A stretch of 64,000 nucleotides of DNA. Origin: Stenotrophomonas sp. SAM-B. GTDB lineage: Bacteria > Pseudomonadota > Gammaproteobacteria > Xanthomonadales > Xanthomonadaceae. Where the stretch lies: contig NZ_JABBXB010000001.1 of NCBI RefSeq assembly GCF_013387485.1, forward strand, positions 454,001-518,000. The letters are read 5' to 3'. Made by a program: the position numbers and the translations under genes. The notes under the pieces were generated by a model. The model saw nothing but the letters and a program-made list of their open reading frames with translations. It did no database searches and was not told where the DNA came from. Numbering within the stretch: the stretch's first letter is position 1; each line of letters begins with the position of its first letter. Positions 9,025 through 17,975 of this stretch are shown piece after piece.

Positions 9025-10218
9025 ATGCGCTTGAAATCGTGGTGGATGGCACTGAGCTGCCTGGTGTGCTGCAACGCGTTTGCTGCCAGCGGTGGGATGG
9101 AGGATGCCCTGGCCAATCTGAAGGTCAAGGCGGAGATGTCGCGCTCCGATGCGATGCTGATACAGCGCGATGGAAAGACGCTGCTCGAGACCCGCAGCAC
9201 CGCTGCAGCGCAGCCGATCGAACTGATGTCGGCGACCAAGTCCGTGGTGGCACTGTCCATCGGGCTGTTGCTGCACAGTGGCGCGCTGGAATCGCTGGAT
9301 CAACCAGTGAGCGCGATCTATCCAGAGTGGGCACAGGGGCGCAAGCGGGACATCACGGTGCGGATGCTGCTCAATCACACCTCCGGCCTGCAGAATGTTC
9401 CCAACGCAGGCATCGAGCTGGAAGGTGCACCGGATCTGGTCAAGCTGGCATTGGCGGCTGAACTCTCAACGGATCCCGGGTCGACGTTCTCCTACAACAA
9501 CAAGGCGACCAACCTCCTCGCCGGAATCGTCGAGCGCGTCTCGGGGAAGACGATGGATCGCGTCGTCGAGAGTGGCCTGTTCCAGCCACTGGGCATCACG
9601 GACTACACGTGGCGCAGGGATGATGCAGGCACGCCGATCGGCATGGCCGGCCTGGCATTGTCCGCTGCCGACCTGGCCAAACTGGGCCGGTTGATCCTGG
9701 ACAAGGGTGTCGCGCCGGATGGGCGTCGGCTGCTGGGAGAAGCGTTCGTCGCTGAACTCGTCGCCGAAAGCGCCCGCTCGAAGGAGGTGGGGCTGCTGTG
9801 GTGGAGAATTCCTGCCTGGGAGCGGTTTACGCTGAAGCCGGACGCGGCGTCGGTTCTATCGCGCAACGGCGTCGATACGGGCGTGGCAGCCGGGCTGTTG
9901 AAGGCGGGCAGTCGCGGATTTGCCGGCAAGGGCGAGCTGTTCGCGTTCTTCGGGGAAAGCCTCGGGCCTGCGTGGGCTGACATGTACGGCCGGGAGATCA
10001 CCAGCCGGGGCATCAAGCTCACGGACCTGTTCGATCAGGTGCGCGGCCCGGTCGCCGCTTACGCTGCGATGGGTTACATGGGCCAGTACCTGGTCGTGGT
10101 GCCAGAGACCTCCCTGGTCGGCGTCCGCCAGATCGCGCGCAAGGAGGGCCACGATTTCGCCGTGGACGACTACGCAACGTTTGCCGCCGACCTCCTGACC
10201 TTGTCCAAGGCCCTGTAA
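9025..10218 (+). CDS. Serine hydrolase, beta-lactamase class C / PBP4* family
   Basis: A 397-residue periplasmic serine hydrolase. A signal peptide (MRLKSWWMALSCLVCCNAFA) is followed by the S-x-x-K nucleophile motif SATKS (about residue 70) and the Y-x-N motif in FSYNNKATN; the fold is that of class C beta-lactamases and D,D-peptidase-like esterases (Pfam Beta-lactamase). The pattern NHTSGLQNVP is also typical. The substrate cannot be told; such proteins are more often esterases or peptidases than true beta-lactamases, and there is no ampR-like gene beside it. ATG 9025 is chosen over 9019 because GGAGG (9013-9017) sits 7 nt before 9025 and only 1 nt before 9019. Confidence 0.85.
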   Translation: MRLKSWWMALSCLVCCNAFAASGGMEDALANLKVKAEMSRSDAMLIQRDGKTLLETRSTAAAQPIELMSATKSVVALSIGLLLHSGALESLDQPVSAIYPEWAQGRKRDITVRMLLNHTSGLQNVPNAGIELEGAPDLVKLALAAELSTDPGSTFSYNNKATNLLAGIVERVSGKTMDRVVESGLFQPLGITDYTWRRDDAGTPIGMAGLALSAADLAKLGRLILDKGVAPDGRRLLGEAFVAELVAESARSKEVGLLWWRIPAWERFTLKPDAASVLSRNGVDTGVAAGLLKAGSRGFAGKGELFAFFGESLGPAWADMYGREITSRGIKLTDLFDQVRGPVAAYAAMGYMGQYLVVVPETSLVGVRQIARKEGHDFAVDDYATFAADLLTLSKAL

Positions 10219-10257
10219 AACGTTCTAACGCTTCTCCCCTGCAGGCGCGGCGCCCGC

Positions 10258-11505
10258 TTACAGCAACAGCAGCGCGGCGATCAGGGCGGGCGGCATCACC
10301 AGGATGCCGAGGCGCAGGAAGCTCAGCGGGCTGACGTGCTCGCCTTCGCGCCGAAGGGCGACAAGCCAGAGCATGGTCGCGAGCGAACCGGTCACCGACA
10401 GGTTCGGACCCAGGTCGACACCAATCAACAGCGCGGCTCTGACCTGGGCCGGCACGTCCGCCATCTGGCCCACCGAGCCGGCCACCAGGCCGATCGGCAG
10501 GTTGTTGGCCAGGTTGCTCAGCACCGCCGCCGCAACGCCCGCCGCCCAGCCCGCCTCGGTGGGCGATCGCCGCGCCAGATCCTCGAGTGCCTGGGCCGCC
10601 ATCTGGATCACGCCCGTCTGTGCCACGGCTTCCACCAGGACGAACAACCCGGCGACCAGCGGCAGCACACCCCAGGACACATGCCGCAGCATCGGCAGCG
10701 GGCTGCGGCGCTGACGCAGGCAGATGAGGGCCAGCGTGGCCGCGCCGGCGCATAACGTGGTGAGCCCAAGCGGTCCCTTCATGGCCGAGGTGACCAGCAG
10801 GACGCTGCCGGTAACGCCGACCCCGATCGCGCATAGGCGTCCCCCCTCGGACAAGGCCGGCTGCTGCGCCAGTGCGGCCAGCGGTCGGGCGATCTGGCGC
10901 CGATGGGCCAGGCGCAGCACCAGGTACGTCGTGCCGATCGCGGCCAGCGAGGGCAGCGTGAACTGCCGCAGCCATTCCGGCAGGGAGGGCATGTGGCTGC
11001 CGAAGACGACCAGGTTGGCCGGATTGGAAATGGGCAGCACGAAGCTGGCTGCATTGGCGACGAACGCGCAGACGAACAGGTACGGCAGCGGATCGGCGCG
11101 GGCTGCCTTGCAGGCGGCATACACCGCCGGCGTCAGCACGACCGCCGTGGCGTCATTGGAGAGGAAGATCGTCACCACCGTGCCGACCAGGAACACCAGG
11201 TCGAACAGGCGGCGCCCCGAGCCCTTGGCGTGACCGACCGCATACGCGGCCAGCCAGTCGAACAGTCCTTCCTGCCGCGCCAGTTCGGCCAGGACCATCA
11301 TGCCGATCAGGAACAGGTAGACATCGGTTCCCTCCGCCACCGCGGCGGTGGCGGTGCCGAACGGCAACAGGCCGGCGACCGTCAGCAGCGCGGCCGTGCC
11401 CAGTGCCCACGCATACTCCGGCACCCGCCAGGGACGAAACAGGATGCCGCAGGTGGCAACGGCGGTTGCCATCCAGATGATCATGGACGTGGTGGAAATC
11501 TGCAT
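10258..11505 (-). CDS. arsB: ArsB-type arsenite/antimonite permease
   Basis: A 415-residue inner-membrane protein with about 11-12 hydrophobic segments, of the ArsB / ion transporter superfamily. ArsB features include the half-membrane loop FLSNDATAVVLTPAV and its pseudo-repeat LSNLANNLPIGLVAG, plus GVDLGPNLSVTGSLATMLW near the C-terminus. It would pump arsenite or antimonite out, by proton exchange or with an ArsA ATPase; no arsA, arsR or arsC lies next to it. It is the downstream gene of a pair with an MFS transporter, 18 bp apart. The window has a second, unrelated arsenite exporter (ACR3) at 28.7 kb. Substrate is inferred from family only. Confidence 0.78.
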   Translation of the reverse strand: MQISTTSMIIWMATAVATCGILFRPWRVPEYAWALGTAALLTVAGLLPFGTATAAVAEGTDVYLFLIGMMVLAELARQEGLFDWLAAYAVGHAKGSGRRLFDLVFLVGTVVTIFLSNDATAVVLTPAVYAACKAARADPLPYLFVCAFVANAASFVLPISNPANLVVFGSHMPSLPEWLRQFTLPSLAAIGTTYLVLRLAHRRQIARPLAALAQQPALSEGGRLCAIGVGVTGSVLLVTSAMKGPLGLTTLCAGAATLALICLRQRRSPLPMLRHVSWGVLPLVAGLFVLVEAVAQTGVIQMAAQALEDLARRSPTEAGWAAGVAAAVLSNLANNLPIGLVAGSVGQMADVPAQVRAALLIGVDLGPNLSVTGSLATMLWLVALRREGEHVSPLSFLRLGILVMPPALIAALLLL

Positions 11506-11523
11506 CGATTGCTCAGCGGGTGC

Positions 11524-12798
11524 TCAAGGGCCGGCGTCGGAGGGCATTGTCGTTGAACGAGTGGCCACGGCGCGAGGCGGATGGGGATGGTGGGTCTCCG
11601 GCACGGCCATCACCACCAGGAAGGCGATGGCTGCTATGCCTGCCAGGGTCAGGAACGCCGCATCATAACCAGCGAACTGGACGATCACCCCGGCCAGTCC
11701 CGGGCTGAACGCAGCGCCCAGCCCGAACACCGCGGACACCGCACCCAGCGTCACATTGAAGCGGCCGGTTCCCTGGGTCAGGTCGCTGATGATGACGGGA
11801 AGCAGTGCACCGAAGATTCCCGCGCCGACGCCATCCAGCAGCTGCACGCCGAGCAGCCACGCGGGCGCATCGGACAGCGGGTAGAGCACGCCCCGGATCG
11901 GCAGGATGAGGAAGGCTGCCAGCAGCAGTGGCTTTCGCCCCCAGGCGTCGGCGCGGGCACCGACCAGCATGGCGGCCGGCACCATGATCAGCTGGGCCGC
12001 GACAATGCAGGCCGCAGTCAGGGTCGTCGCCAGTGCAGGACTGGTCTGGGAGAGCTTCTGCCCGACCAGCGGAAGCATCGCCGCATTGGCCAGGTGGAAG
12101 AGCGCACAGCACGCCGCCAGCATCATCAGCGTCCGGTTGTGCAGCAGCAGGCGTGCCGAGGCCGGGGCGTGGGCCTCCTGGTCGGCGGAGCGCAATCCGC
12201 GCGCCCGCGCGTGGTCGATGGCACCGGAAGGAATCATCAGGACCGCCCCGATGCTGGCCAAGGTCATCGCCGCCATCAGGTAGAACACCACCACCGGCCC
12301 GCCCAGATAGGCCAACCCGCCCGCCAGCAACGCCGCCACGGCGTTGCCTGCGTGATTGAACGTTTCATTGCGGCCCATGCGCCGTGCGAACGCCCGTGGG
12401 CCACAGATCCCCAGCGATATCGCAGCGATGGCGGGCGCGAAAACGGTCCCTGCCACCGCGCCGATCGCCTGGGTCACCGCAACGACGGTGAAGAAGGTGA
12501 TCCAGGGCAGCGCCAGGCAGCTGGCCGTGACCAGGACCGCGGCCGCGACGACCACTGCCCGCTTGGCCGTGATCCTGTCCATCAACGCCCCGGCCGGGGT
12601 CTGGGCGAGCAGGGCGGCGAGGCCTGCAACGGTCATGACCAGTCCGATGCTGGCCGGCTCCCAGTGATGCACGGCCAGCAGGTAGATCGCCAGGTAAGGC
12701 CCCAGTCCATCCCGGACATCGGCCAGGAAGAAGTTCACCCCATCCAGCGCACGGTCAGGCGACTGCGATGACGGCGGCAAAGGAGGCGAGGGAGTCAC
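11524..12798 (-). CDS. MFS transporter
   Basis: A 424-residue major facilitator protein with 12 predicted membrane segments. The MFS A-motif-like loop is seen as GALMDRITAKRAV between segments 2 and 3 and again as GARADAWGRKPLLL between segments 8 and 9. The N-terminal NFFLADVRDGLGPYLAIYLL block is found in a subgroup of MFS exporters of unknown substrate. It is 18 bp upstream of arsB in the same direction, so the two are probably cotranscribed; it does not look like the organoarsenical exporter ArsJ, and the substrate remains unknown. Confidence 0.82.
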   Translation of the reverse strand: MTPSPPLPPSSQSPDRALDGVNFFLADVRDGLGPYLAIYLLAVHHWEPASIGLVMTVAGLAALLAQTPAGALMDRITAKRAVVVAAAVLVTASCLALPWITFFTVVAVTQAIGAVAGTVFAPAIAAISLGICGPRAFARRMGRNETFNHAGNAVAALLAGGLAYLGGPVVVFYLMAAMTLASIGAVLMIPSGAIDHARARGLRSADQEAHAPASARLLLHNRTLMMLAACCALFHLANAAMLPLVGQKLSQTSPALATTLTAACIVAAQLIMVPAAMLVGARADAWGRKPLLLAAFLILPIRGVLYPLSDAPAWLLGVQLLDGVGAGIFGALLPVIISDLTQGTGRFNVTLGAVSAVFGLGAAFSPGLAGVIVQFAGYDAAFLTLAGIAAIAFLVVMAVPETHHPHPPRAVATRSTTMPSDAGP

Positions 12799-12937
12799 TG
12801 GCGCTGGCTCGAGGGGCGGGATGATCCGCCCCGGTGCGTGGCGTTGGCACGTTATGCGCGTGCGCCCGTGACGGCCGTGTTGCGTCGCCGACCCAACCGC
12901 GGGCGCCAGCCGTCAGTGAGGGCGCGCGCTGGTGCAC

Positions 12938-14587
12938 TCAGGCGCGGCACGCGGCAAATAGGTCCAGCTCACGCTGGTAGGCCTGGCTGCGGATATCGAA
13001 CAGCCCCAGCAGGGAGTGGTAAACGTTGTCGTGACTGTACGCCGTGCCCTCGGCACGGTTTCGCAGGCAGGCCAGGTTGAGGTTTGCATGGTGCGCGAAC
13101 GCGGGCGAGAACCACATCACCATCGGGACGCGGGTCTGCTCCTGAGGCGCAATGAGGTACGGCGTGCCGTGCAGGTAGATGCCGCGCTCGCCAAGCGACT
13201 CGCCATGATCGGAGACGTAGATCATGGCCACGTCCCGCTGCTCCGCATAGCCCTGCAGCAGGTCAATGGTCCTGCCCAGCATGCGGTCGGTGTAGACCAA
13301 CGTGTTGTCGTACGTATTGGTCAGCGCCGCGTTGGTGCACTTCTGGATCTGGTTGCTGTCGCAGGTTGGCGTGAAGACGTTGCCGTCGGCTGGGTAACGC
13401 TCGAAGTAGGTTGGGCCGTGGCTGCCCAGCTGGTGGAGCACGATCAGGCCGTCCCCCTGCATGGCGTCGATGCGCGCGTCCAGTTGATGCAGCAGCACTT
13501 CGTCGTAGCAGGTGCCGTCCTTGTTGACACACTGCCCGGCCACCTTGAAGGCCGGCATGTCATCGGTGGGCACGCGCGCGCACACGCCTTTGCAGCCACC
13601 GTTGTTGTTGTTGCGCCAGAGGATGTTCACACCGGTACGCTTCAGGATATCCAGGAGATTTTCTTCCGTCGCCGCGCGTACGTCATCGTACTGGGTGCGT
13701 GTCATTCTGGAGAACATGCACGGCAGGGAGATGGCCGTGGCCGTGCCGCACGACGAGACGTTCTTGAAGGCAATGATGTCGCTTCGCTTTGACAGCACGG
13801 GATTGGTGGCGCGCGGGTAGCCGTTGAGCTGGAAGCTCTGCGCACGCGCGGTTTCGCCCACCACGGCAATCACCAGCCTGGGACGCCTGTCCGTGCTCGT
13901 CGGCGGACGGGTGGCATCCTCGGCGACGGGCTGCAGCGGCCGTGACACCGCGATGTACTTCCGCTTGAGATAGCCGTTGGCATGGCGCACGAAGTTGACC
14001 GGCAGTACCTGGTCCCTGAGCTCGCGGTTGTTGCGCAGCAGGGAGGCATAGTCCTTGTAGAACAGCATGGAGATCACGGCCAGGATCGCCAGGGTCGCGA
14101 GCACGTTGACCAGCATCCAGGAAGTGGTCTGCAGCACGCACCCGCTGCGGATGCGCAGCGACATCATCGCGGCGGCTGGGAGCGCGCCCAGGAGTACGAT
14201 GGTGAGCAGCAAGGGGACCGAGAAGTAAGAGCCGAGCTCGGCCTGGTTGGTCTCGAACACGTTCTGCACCATGCTGCGGTCGATCAGGACGTTGTAGTGC
14301 AGCATGAAGTAGGTGCTGGCGGCGCTGATGATCACCAGCAGCGCCAGCAATGGCTTGCGCAGGTAAGGCAGCGCAAGCACCGGCATGAGCAGCAGGTTGA
14401 ACAGGCAGAAGAAGAAGACCGGCAGGCTCAGGAAGAACAGCACGCCGCGCACGCTGTCGAACTCCGCGTGCCTCCACAGCGCCTGCCACAGGGCAACGTT
14501 GCCGACGGTGGTGAAGAACAGTGCGACTATCCATGTCAGCTGCACCGGGTTGAGTCGCACGAACATAAGACGCTGAAACACGCGCAT
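12938..14587 (-). CDS. eptA: Lipid A phosphoethanolamine transferase
   Basis: A 549-residue inner-membrane enzyme of the EptA/MCR family, which moves phosphoethanolamine from phosphatidylethanolamine to lipid A phosphate and so lowers binding of polymyxins and other cationic peptides. Five N-terminal membrane segments (residues 15-195) precede the periplasmic sulfatase-like domain. The zinc and nucleophile motifs are present: VVGETARAQSFQLNGYPR, the threonine nucleophile in SCGTATAISLPCMFS, HQLGSHGPTYFERYP and YVSDHGESLGERGIYLHGTPY. Six or more cysteines in the soluble domain match the disulfides of the family. It is the last gene of a group with a two-component system and dgkA, and has its own operator-like repeat upstream. 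Confidence 0.93.
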   Translation of the reverse strand: MRVFQRLMFVRLNPVQLTWIVALFFTTVGNVALWQALWRHAEFDSVRGVLFFLSLPVFFFCLFNLLLMPVLALPYLRKPLLALLVIISAASTYFMLHYNVLIDRSMVQNVFETNQAELGSYFSVPLLLTIVLLGALPAAAMMSLRIRSGCVLQTTSWMLVNVLATLAILAVISMLFYKDYASLLRNNRELRDQVLPVNFVRHANGYLKRKYIAVSRPLQPVAEDATRPPTSTDRRPRLVIAVVGETARAQSFQLNGYPRATNPVLSKRSDIIAFKNVSSCGTATAISLPCMFSRMTRTQYDDVRAATEENLLDILKRTGVNILWRNNNNGGCKGVCARVPTDDMPAFKVAGQCVNKDGTCYDEVLLHQLDARIDAMQGDGLIVLHQLGSHGPTYFERYPADGNVFTPTCDSNQIQKCTNAALTNTYDNTLVYTDRMLGRTIDLLQGYAEQRDVAMIYVSDHGESLGERGIYLHGTPYLIAPQEQTRVPMVMWFSPAFAHHANLNLACLRNRAEGTAYSHDNVYHSLLGLFDIRSQAYQRELDLFAACRA

Positions 14588-14630
14588 TCTTCCAATGAAT
14601 GAAAAGTGCGCGCAGTATCAGAATGTGTTT

Positions 14631-14648
14631 ATCAGGAAGTTGTCAGGT
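14631..14648 (-). promoter_or_regulatory. Direct-repeat operator before eptA
   Basis: On the plus strand the site reads ATCAGGA AGTT GTCAGGT, two 7-bp half-sites with an 11-bp period; on the minus strand CCTGACAACTTCCTGA. It lies 43 bp upstream of the eptA start, and its downstream half occupies the -35 position relative to a TG-preceded GATACT (-10-like). This is the arrangement of OmpR-family activator sites, and a near-identical site lies before dgkA. Confidence 0.6.
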
Positions 14649-14673
14649 GCACTGCCGGGTGCTTTTCCGGGCT

Positions 14674-15066
14674 CTATCCGAGCAGGATGACCGCCCATAC
14701 GGCGCCCACCATCAACAGCGCCGTGGCTTGAGCGGTACTGCCCATGTCCTTGGCATTCTTTGACAGCGGGTGAAGGTCGAGCGAGATGCGATCAACAACG
14801 GCTTCGATGGCGGAGTTGAGCAGTTCCACGATCAGGCTGATGAAGCTGACGGCCAGCATCAACGCCCGTTCCACCGGGCTGACGTCGAGGACAAACGTGC
14901 CTCCCATCAGAACGCCATGCAGAACCAGCAGCTGTCGAAAGGCGGCTTCGCCCCGCACGGTCGCGAGGAACCCGTCCCGCGAGTGGATCACGGTATGGAC
15001 AATCCGGTTGAATCCGGTTCTTCCGTGGCGATACTTGCCGGCTCCCTCCGGGTCTGACCAGTGCAT
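14674..15066 (-). CDS. dgkA: Diacylglycerol kinase
   Basis: A small integral-membrane kinase that phosphorylates diacylglycerol to phosphatidic acid, recycling the diacylglycerol released when phosphoethanolamine is taken from phospholipid by EptA. It has three membrane segments and the catalytic block ELLNSAIEAVVDRIS followed by KNAKDMGSTAQA, as in E. coli DgkA (122 residues). The start at 15066 (MHWSDPEG, 130 residues) is preferred because AGGAG lies 6 nt before it; ATG codons at 15081 and 15072 have no such site. It sits between the sensor kinase and eptA, each separated by about 90-105 bp with its own operator-like repeat. Confidence 0.93.
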   Translation of the reverse strand: MHWSDPEGAGKYRHGRTGFNRIVHTVIHSRDGFLATVRGEAAFRQLLVLHGVLMGGTFVLDVSPVERALMLAVSFISLIVELLNSAIEAVVDRISLDLHPLSKNAKDMGSTAQATALLMVGAVWAVILLG

Positions 15067-15114
15067 CTGCATCTCCTGCATGGATTGATGGGTGCACAGG
15101 ATGGGAGAGGCGGC

Positions 15115-15132
15115 GTCAGGAAGCTGTCAGGA
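15115..15132 (-). promoter_or_regulatory. Direct-repeat operator before dgkA
   Basis: On the plus strand the site reads GTCAGGA AGCT GTCAGGA, a perfect 7-bp direct repeat with an 11-bp period. It shares 15 of 16 core bases (TCAGGAAGYTGTCAGG) with the site upstream of eptA, in the same orientation and at nearly the same distance from the start codon (48 versus 43 bp). Likely the binding site of the response regulator encoded just upstream. Confidence 0.6.
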
Positions 15133-15172
15133 GGGGGCGCGAAAGCGCTTGGTTGCCGCAATGCGGTCGAGC

Positions 15173-16417
15173 CTATTGTTGCTGACCCTGCGTGCCGGAC
15201 ATGTCCAGCGTAAAGCGGCAACCGTTCTCCGAACTCTCCACGGCCATGCGCCAGCCCAGGTGGTCCACGATCCGTTGCACGATCGACAGGCCAAGCCCTT
15301 CCCCGCTCTCGCGCAGGCTTGGTGCGAAGCGCTGGAACTGCTGGGGATCCATGCTGGGTGGCAGGCCTGGACCGGTGTCGATAATGGACAGCGTGGCGTC
15401 CCGCACGGTGATGCGGATTTCGCCCTTGTCGGTGTACTGGCAGGCATTGCGCAGCAGGTTCCAGACCACGCTGCGCGCCAGCTCGGCGTTGGTGTGGATG
15501 CTGGGGTCCTGCGGCGTATCCAGCAGCAGGACGACCGGCTTGCCCGCCAGCCAGGGCTGGCAGCGCGTCATGCATTCCTCGATCAACGGACGCAGCGGGA
15601 CGTTCTCCTTGGCAAGACGCTGTGGGTCACGCGAGAGCAGCAACAGGCAGGACAGCTGGCGCTGCATTTCCTGCGTGGTCCGAACGATACGCTCGCCGCT
15701 CGCTCGCAGGTGGCTGTCCTCGGGCAGCTGGTGAACGATGGTCTCAGCCGCGCCGGAAATGATGGCCAGAGGCGTGCGCAGTTCATGACTGGCATCCCCC
15801 ACGAAGCATCGTTCACGCTGCAGGTACTGCTCCGCCTCGTCGCTGTGCTGTGCGAAGGCGCGCGCCAACACCCCGATCTCGTCGCGTGCCTCCTGGAAGG
15901 GAAACGGTGTCTGCCCGCGCTGCACGGCATCGGCCAGCTGGGTGATGGGGGCGATGACGCGTGCTGCCGTCAGTCGCCCGATCCAGAATGCGCAGAGGAT
16001 GCACAACAGCATGACCACGAGCGCATAGCCATCGATCACGTGCTCCAGATACTGGTACCGCTCGGCATCCTGGCGGAGGTAGTAACGTTGGTCGCCGAGG
16101 TCGAACACCAGCAGATGCCAGACGTCGGGCGGGTCGGCGCTGTAATAGCCCGGTGTATACGGGCGCAGTGCATCGGGCACGTTTCGCCCATCATAGAGCT
16201 CACTGCCCGCAGACAGCGCCGGCGGCGTGCCATCGGCAAGGTCGGCCTGCAGGCGATCCATCTCGTCGTGCAGGCTTCTCGAAATGACGTAGGCCCTGAG
16301 CTCGTCATAATCCAACTGCTCGGCGGCGACCACGAAGCCCATGACGGCCACCATCAGCAGGACGAACGACACGGTGATACGCGTTCTGAGCGTCATCTGG
16401 CGGTAGATCGCTTTCAT
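15173..16417 (-). CDS. Sensor histidine kinase of the dgkA-eptA system
   Basis: A 414-residue membrane sensor: membrane segment at about residues 12-32, a periplasmic domain of about 110 residues with many aromatic and acidic residues (YTPGYYSADPPDVWHLLVFD), a second membrane segment, HAMP-like linker (RLTAARVIAPITQLADAVQRG), HisKA with the phosphorylated histidine in GDASHELRTPLAII, and a HATPase domain (NLLRNACQYT N-box, DTGPGLP, GEGLGLSIVQRIV). It begins 25 bp after the response regulator ends, with AGGAGGG upstream. The context (regulator, kinase, dgkA, eptA) resembles ColRS/PmrAB systems that sense metals or cationic peptides; which signal it senses cannot be told. Confidence 0.92.
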   Translation of the reverse strand: MKAIYRQMTLRTRITVSFVLLMVAVMGFVVAAEQLDYDELRAYVISRSLHDEMDRLQADLADGTPPALSAGSELYDGRNVPDALRPYTPGYYSADPPDVWHLLVFDLGDQRYYLRQDAERYQYLEHVIDGYALVVMLLCILCAFWIGRLTAARVIAPITQLADAVQRGQTPFPFQEARDEIGVLARAFAQHSDEAEQYLQRERCFVGDASHELRTPLAIISGAAETIVHQLPEDSHLRASGERIVRTTQEMQRQLSCLLLLSRDPQRLAKENVPLRPLIEECMTRCQPWLAGKPVVLLLDTPQDPSIHTNAELARSVVWNLLRNACQYTDKGEIRITVRDATLSIIDTGPGLPPSMDPQQFQRFAPSLRESGEGLGLSIVQRIVDHLGWRMAVESSENGCRFTLDMSGTQGQQQ

Positions 16418-16442
16418 GACGGCAACTGCCCTCCTCGGGTCG

Positions 16443-17138
16443 TCATTCCGGAACAGACCTCGTTGGCGCACTCAAGCGCCATCCGATGCCGTGCACCGTC
16501 TCGATGAGCGGATACGTGAAGCTCTTGTCCGCATGCTGCCGAAGCTCGTGGATATGCGTCCGCAACGCACCGCTTTCCGGCGGATGGTCGCCCCACAGCA
16601 GGTATTCCATTTCCTGCTTCCTGACCACGCCGGGCGCGGCCCGCATCAGGCACAGCAACAGCTTATGGGTGCTGGGGGTCAGCGTAATGGTCTGGCCCTG
16701 CCGCCACGCCTGCGGTGCACGGGTGTCCACCCGCAGGTCCTGCCAGGTCAGCGTGCCTTGGACGCTGCGGCCCTGGGCACGGCGCACCAGCGCCTGGATG
16801 CGTGCATCGAGCTCTATCAACGAGAAAGGTTTGACCAGGTAATCGTCCGCGCCCAGTGCAAAGCCCTGCACGCGGTCATCCACCGGATCGCGCGCGGTCA
16901 GCATGATCACCGGTACGGGATTCTGGAATTCCTGACGAAGTTTGTGGCAGAGCGTCATGCCGTCCAGCCGCGGCAGCATCAGATCCAGCAGGATCGCGTC
17001 GTAGTCATTCCCGGTCGCCAGGCGCAGGCCCGCAGCGCCATCGCGTGCATCGTCGAGCACATAGCCCAGCGGCTCCAGGAATGCGTACAGGTTGGCCACC
17101 AACTCGGGGTTGTCCTCGATGATGAGCAGGCGTGTCAT
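16443..17138 (-). CDS. OmpR/PhoB-family response regulator
   Basis: A 231-residue regulator. The receiver has the acidic pair in LLIIEDNPE, the phospho-acceptor Asp in AILLDLMLPRLDG, the Thr in IMLTARD and the Lys in DYLVKPFS. The C-terminal winged helix spans LTWQDLRVDTRAPQAW to HGIGWRLS. The start is ATG 17138 (MTRLLIIEDN); the longer frame to 17228 has no regulator features. It is the first gene of the group leading to the kinase, dgkA and eptA and is the obvious candidate to bind the direct repeats at 15115-15132 and 14631-14648. Confidence 0.93.
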   Translation of the reverse strand: MTRLLIIEDNPELVANLYAFLEPLGYVLDDARDGAAGLRLATGNDYDAILLDLMLPRLDGMTLCHKLRQEFQNPVPVIMLTARDPVDDRVQGFALGADDYLVKPFSLIELDARIQALVRRAQGRSVQGTLTWQDLRVDTRAPQAWRQGQTITLTPSTHKLLLCLMRAAPGVVRKQEMEYLLWGDHPPESGALRTHIHELRQHADKSFTYPLIETVHGIGWRLSAPTRSVPE

Positions 17139-17240
17139 GGTGCAGTCGGATCTGGGGGCATGGGGGAACTGTGCGGGATCGCCGTAGTGTTGCCAAGCAC
17201 CCCGCTCAGGCAGGGGCGCCCGGACCACAGCGGGCGCGCC

Positions 17241-17804
17241 TTACCTCAGCAGTGACGGCGCCTGGTCGATCCGCCACGCGCCATTCAACGCCAGCACCAC
17301 CGCGAACTTTCCGCAGAGCACTACCTCGGCTTCATTGATGTCGCGGATGTGGCGGTCAGCACCCGGCAGCATGACCACCTCCACCTCGCCGATGAAGTCA
17401 TGCCGCTCGTGATGCCTCGCGCGCACCATCACGCGGTACGGTCCACGCACCGTGCGCACTACCGGGCGGGTGCCTGCGGCCTGTGCCGCCTTGACCAGAT
17501 CGATCACGTTCCCGCGTGGCATGCGCCAGACGATCCGCTCGGGTTGGCCGAACCACACCAGCGCCTTCACCTCGCGGGTGTGCAGGGCGCGCGTGGGGGG
17601 CGTGCGAGCCAACGCCAGCGCTGCCCGGCGGCCGCGCAAGGCGATCCAGGCGATGCTGCCCACGATGAACAGCCCGGTGCCCATCAGGTACACGAATACC
17701 AATCCGAACCACGGTGAACTGTTGGGGATGCCGAACAGCATGGCGAAGAAGATGAGCAGCATCACCCACCTGATCCACTCGTCTTTGCTGCTTTCGTCCG
17801 ACAT
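17241..17804 (-). CDS. Hypothetical membrane protein
   Basis: A 187-residue protein of unknown function. Two adjacent hydrophobic segments (about residues 12-28 and 32-55, WVMLLIFFAMLFG and FGLVFVYLMGTGLFIVGSIAWIAL) form a hairpin, followed by a basic soluble domain of about 120 residues with mostly beta-strand character, which would face the cytoplasm. The start (MSDESSKDEWIRW, ATG 17804) is supported by GAGGA 8 nt upstream. I do not recognise the family. It is divergent from the DUF5694-like gene and 102 bp upstream of the response-regulator gene in the same direction. Confidence 0.7.
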   Translation of the reverse strand: MSDESSKDEWIRWVMLLIFFAMLFGIPNSSPWFGLVFVYLMGTGLFIVGSIAWIALRGRRAALALARTPPTRALHTREVKALVWFGQPERIVWRMPRGNVIDLVKAAQAAGTRPVVRTVRGPYRVMVRARHHERHDFIGEVEVVMLPGADRHIRDINEAEVVLCGKFAVVLALNGAWRIDQAPSLLR

Positions 17805-17975
17805 GCCTGGGTTCCTCAAGGTGTGCCCGCAGCAGGTGCCGGGCGCGCAATTCTGCCACCGTGTGGACAGCAACGGGTATCGCGATCGCCCCGATCGGCC
17901 CCCTGCCATCCGGCACGCGGCCGATGCCCTGCGGGCTGATAGAAAGGCGCCAACGGAATTCACTGGTGGTGATGC

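Noticed and set aside
8429..9378. Three frames (104, 117 and 213 codons) in the gap before the serine hydrolase
   Set aside because: They lack ribosome binding sites and family features, and overlap each other or the hydrolase gene.
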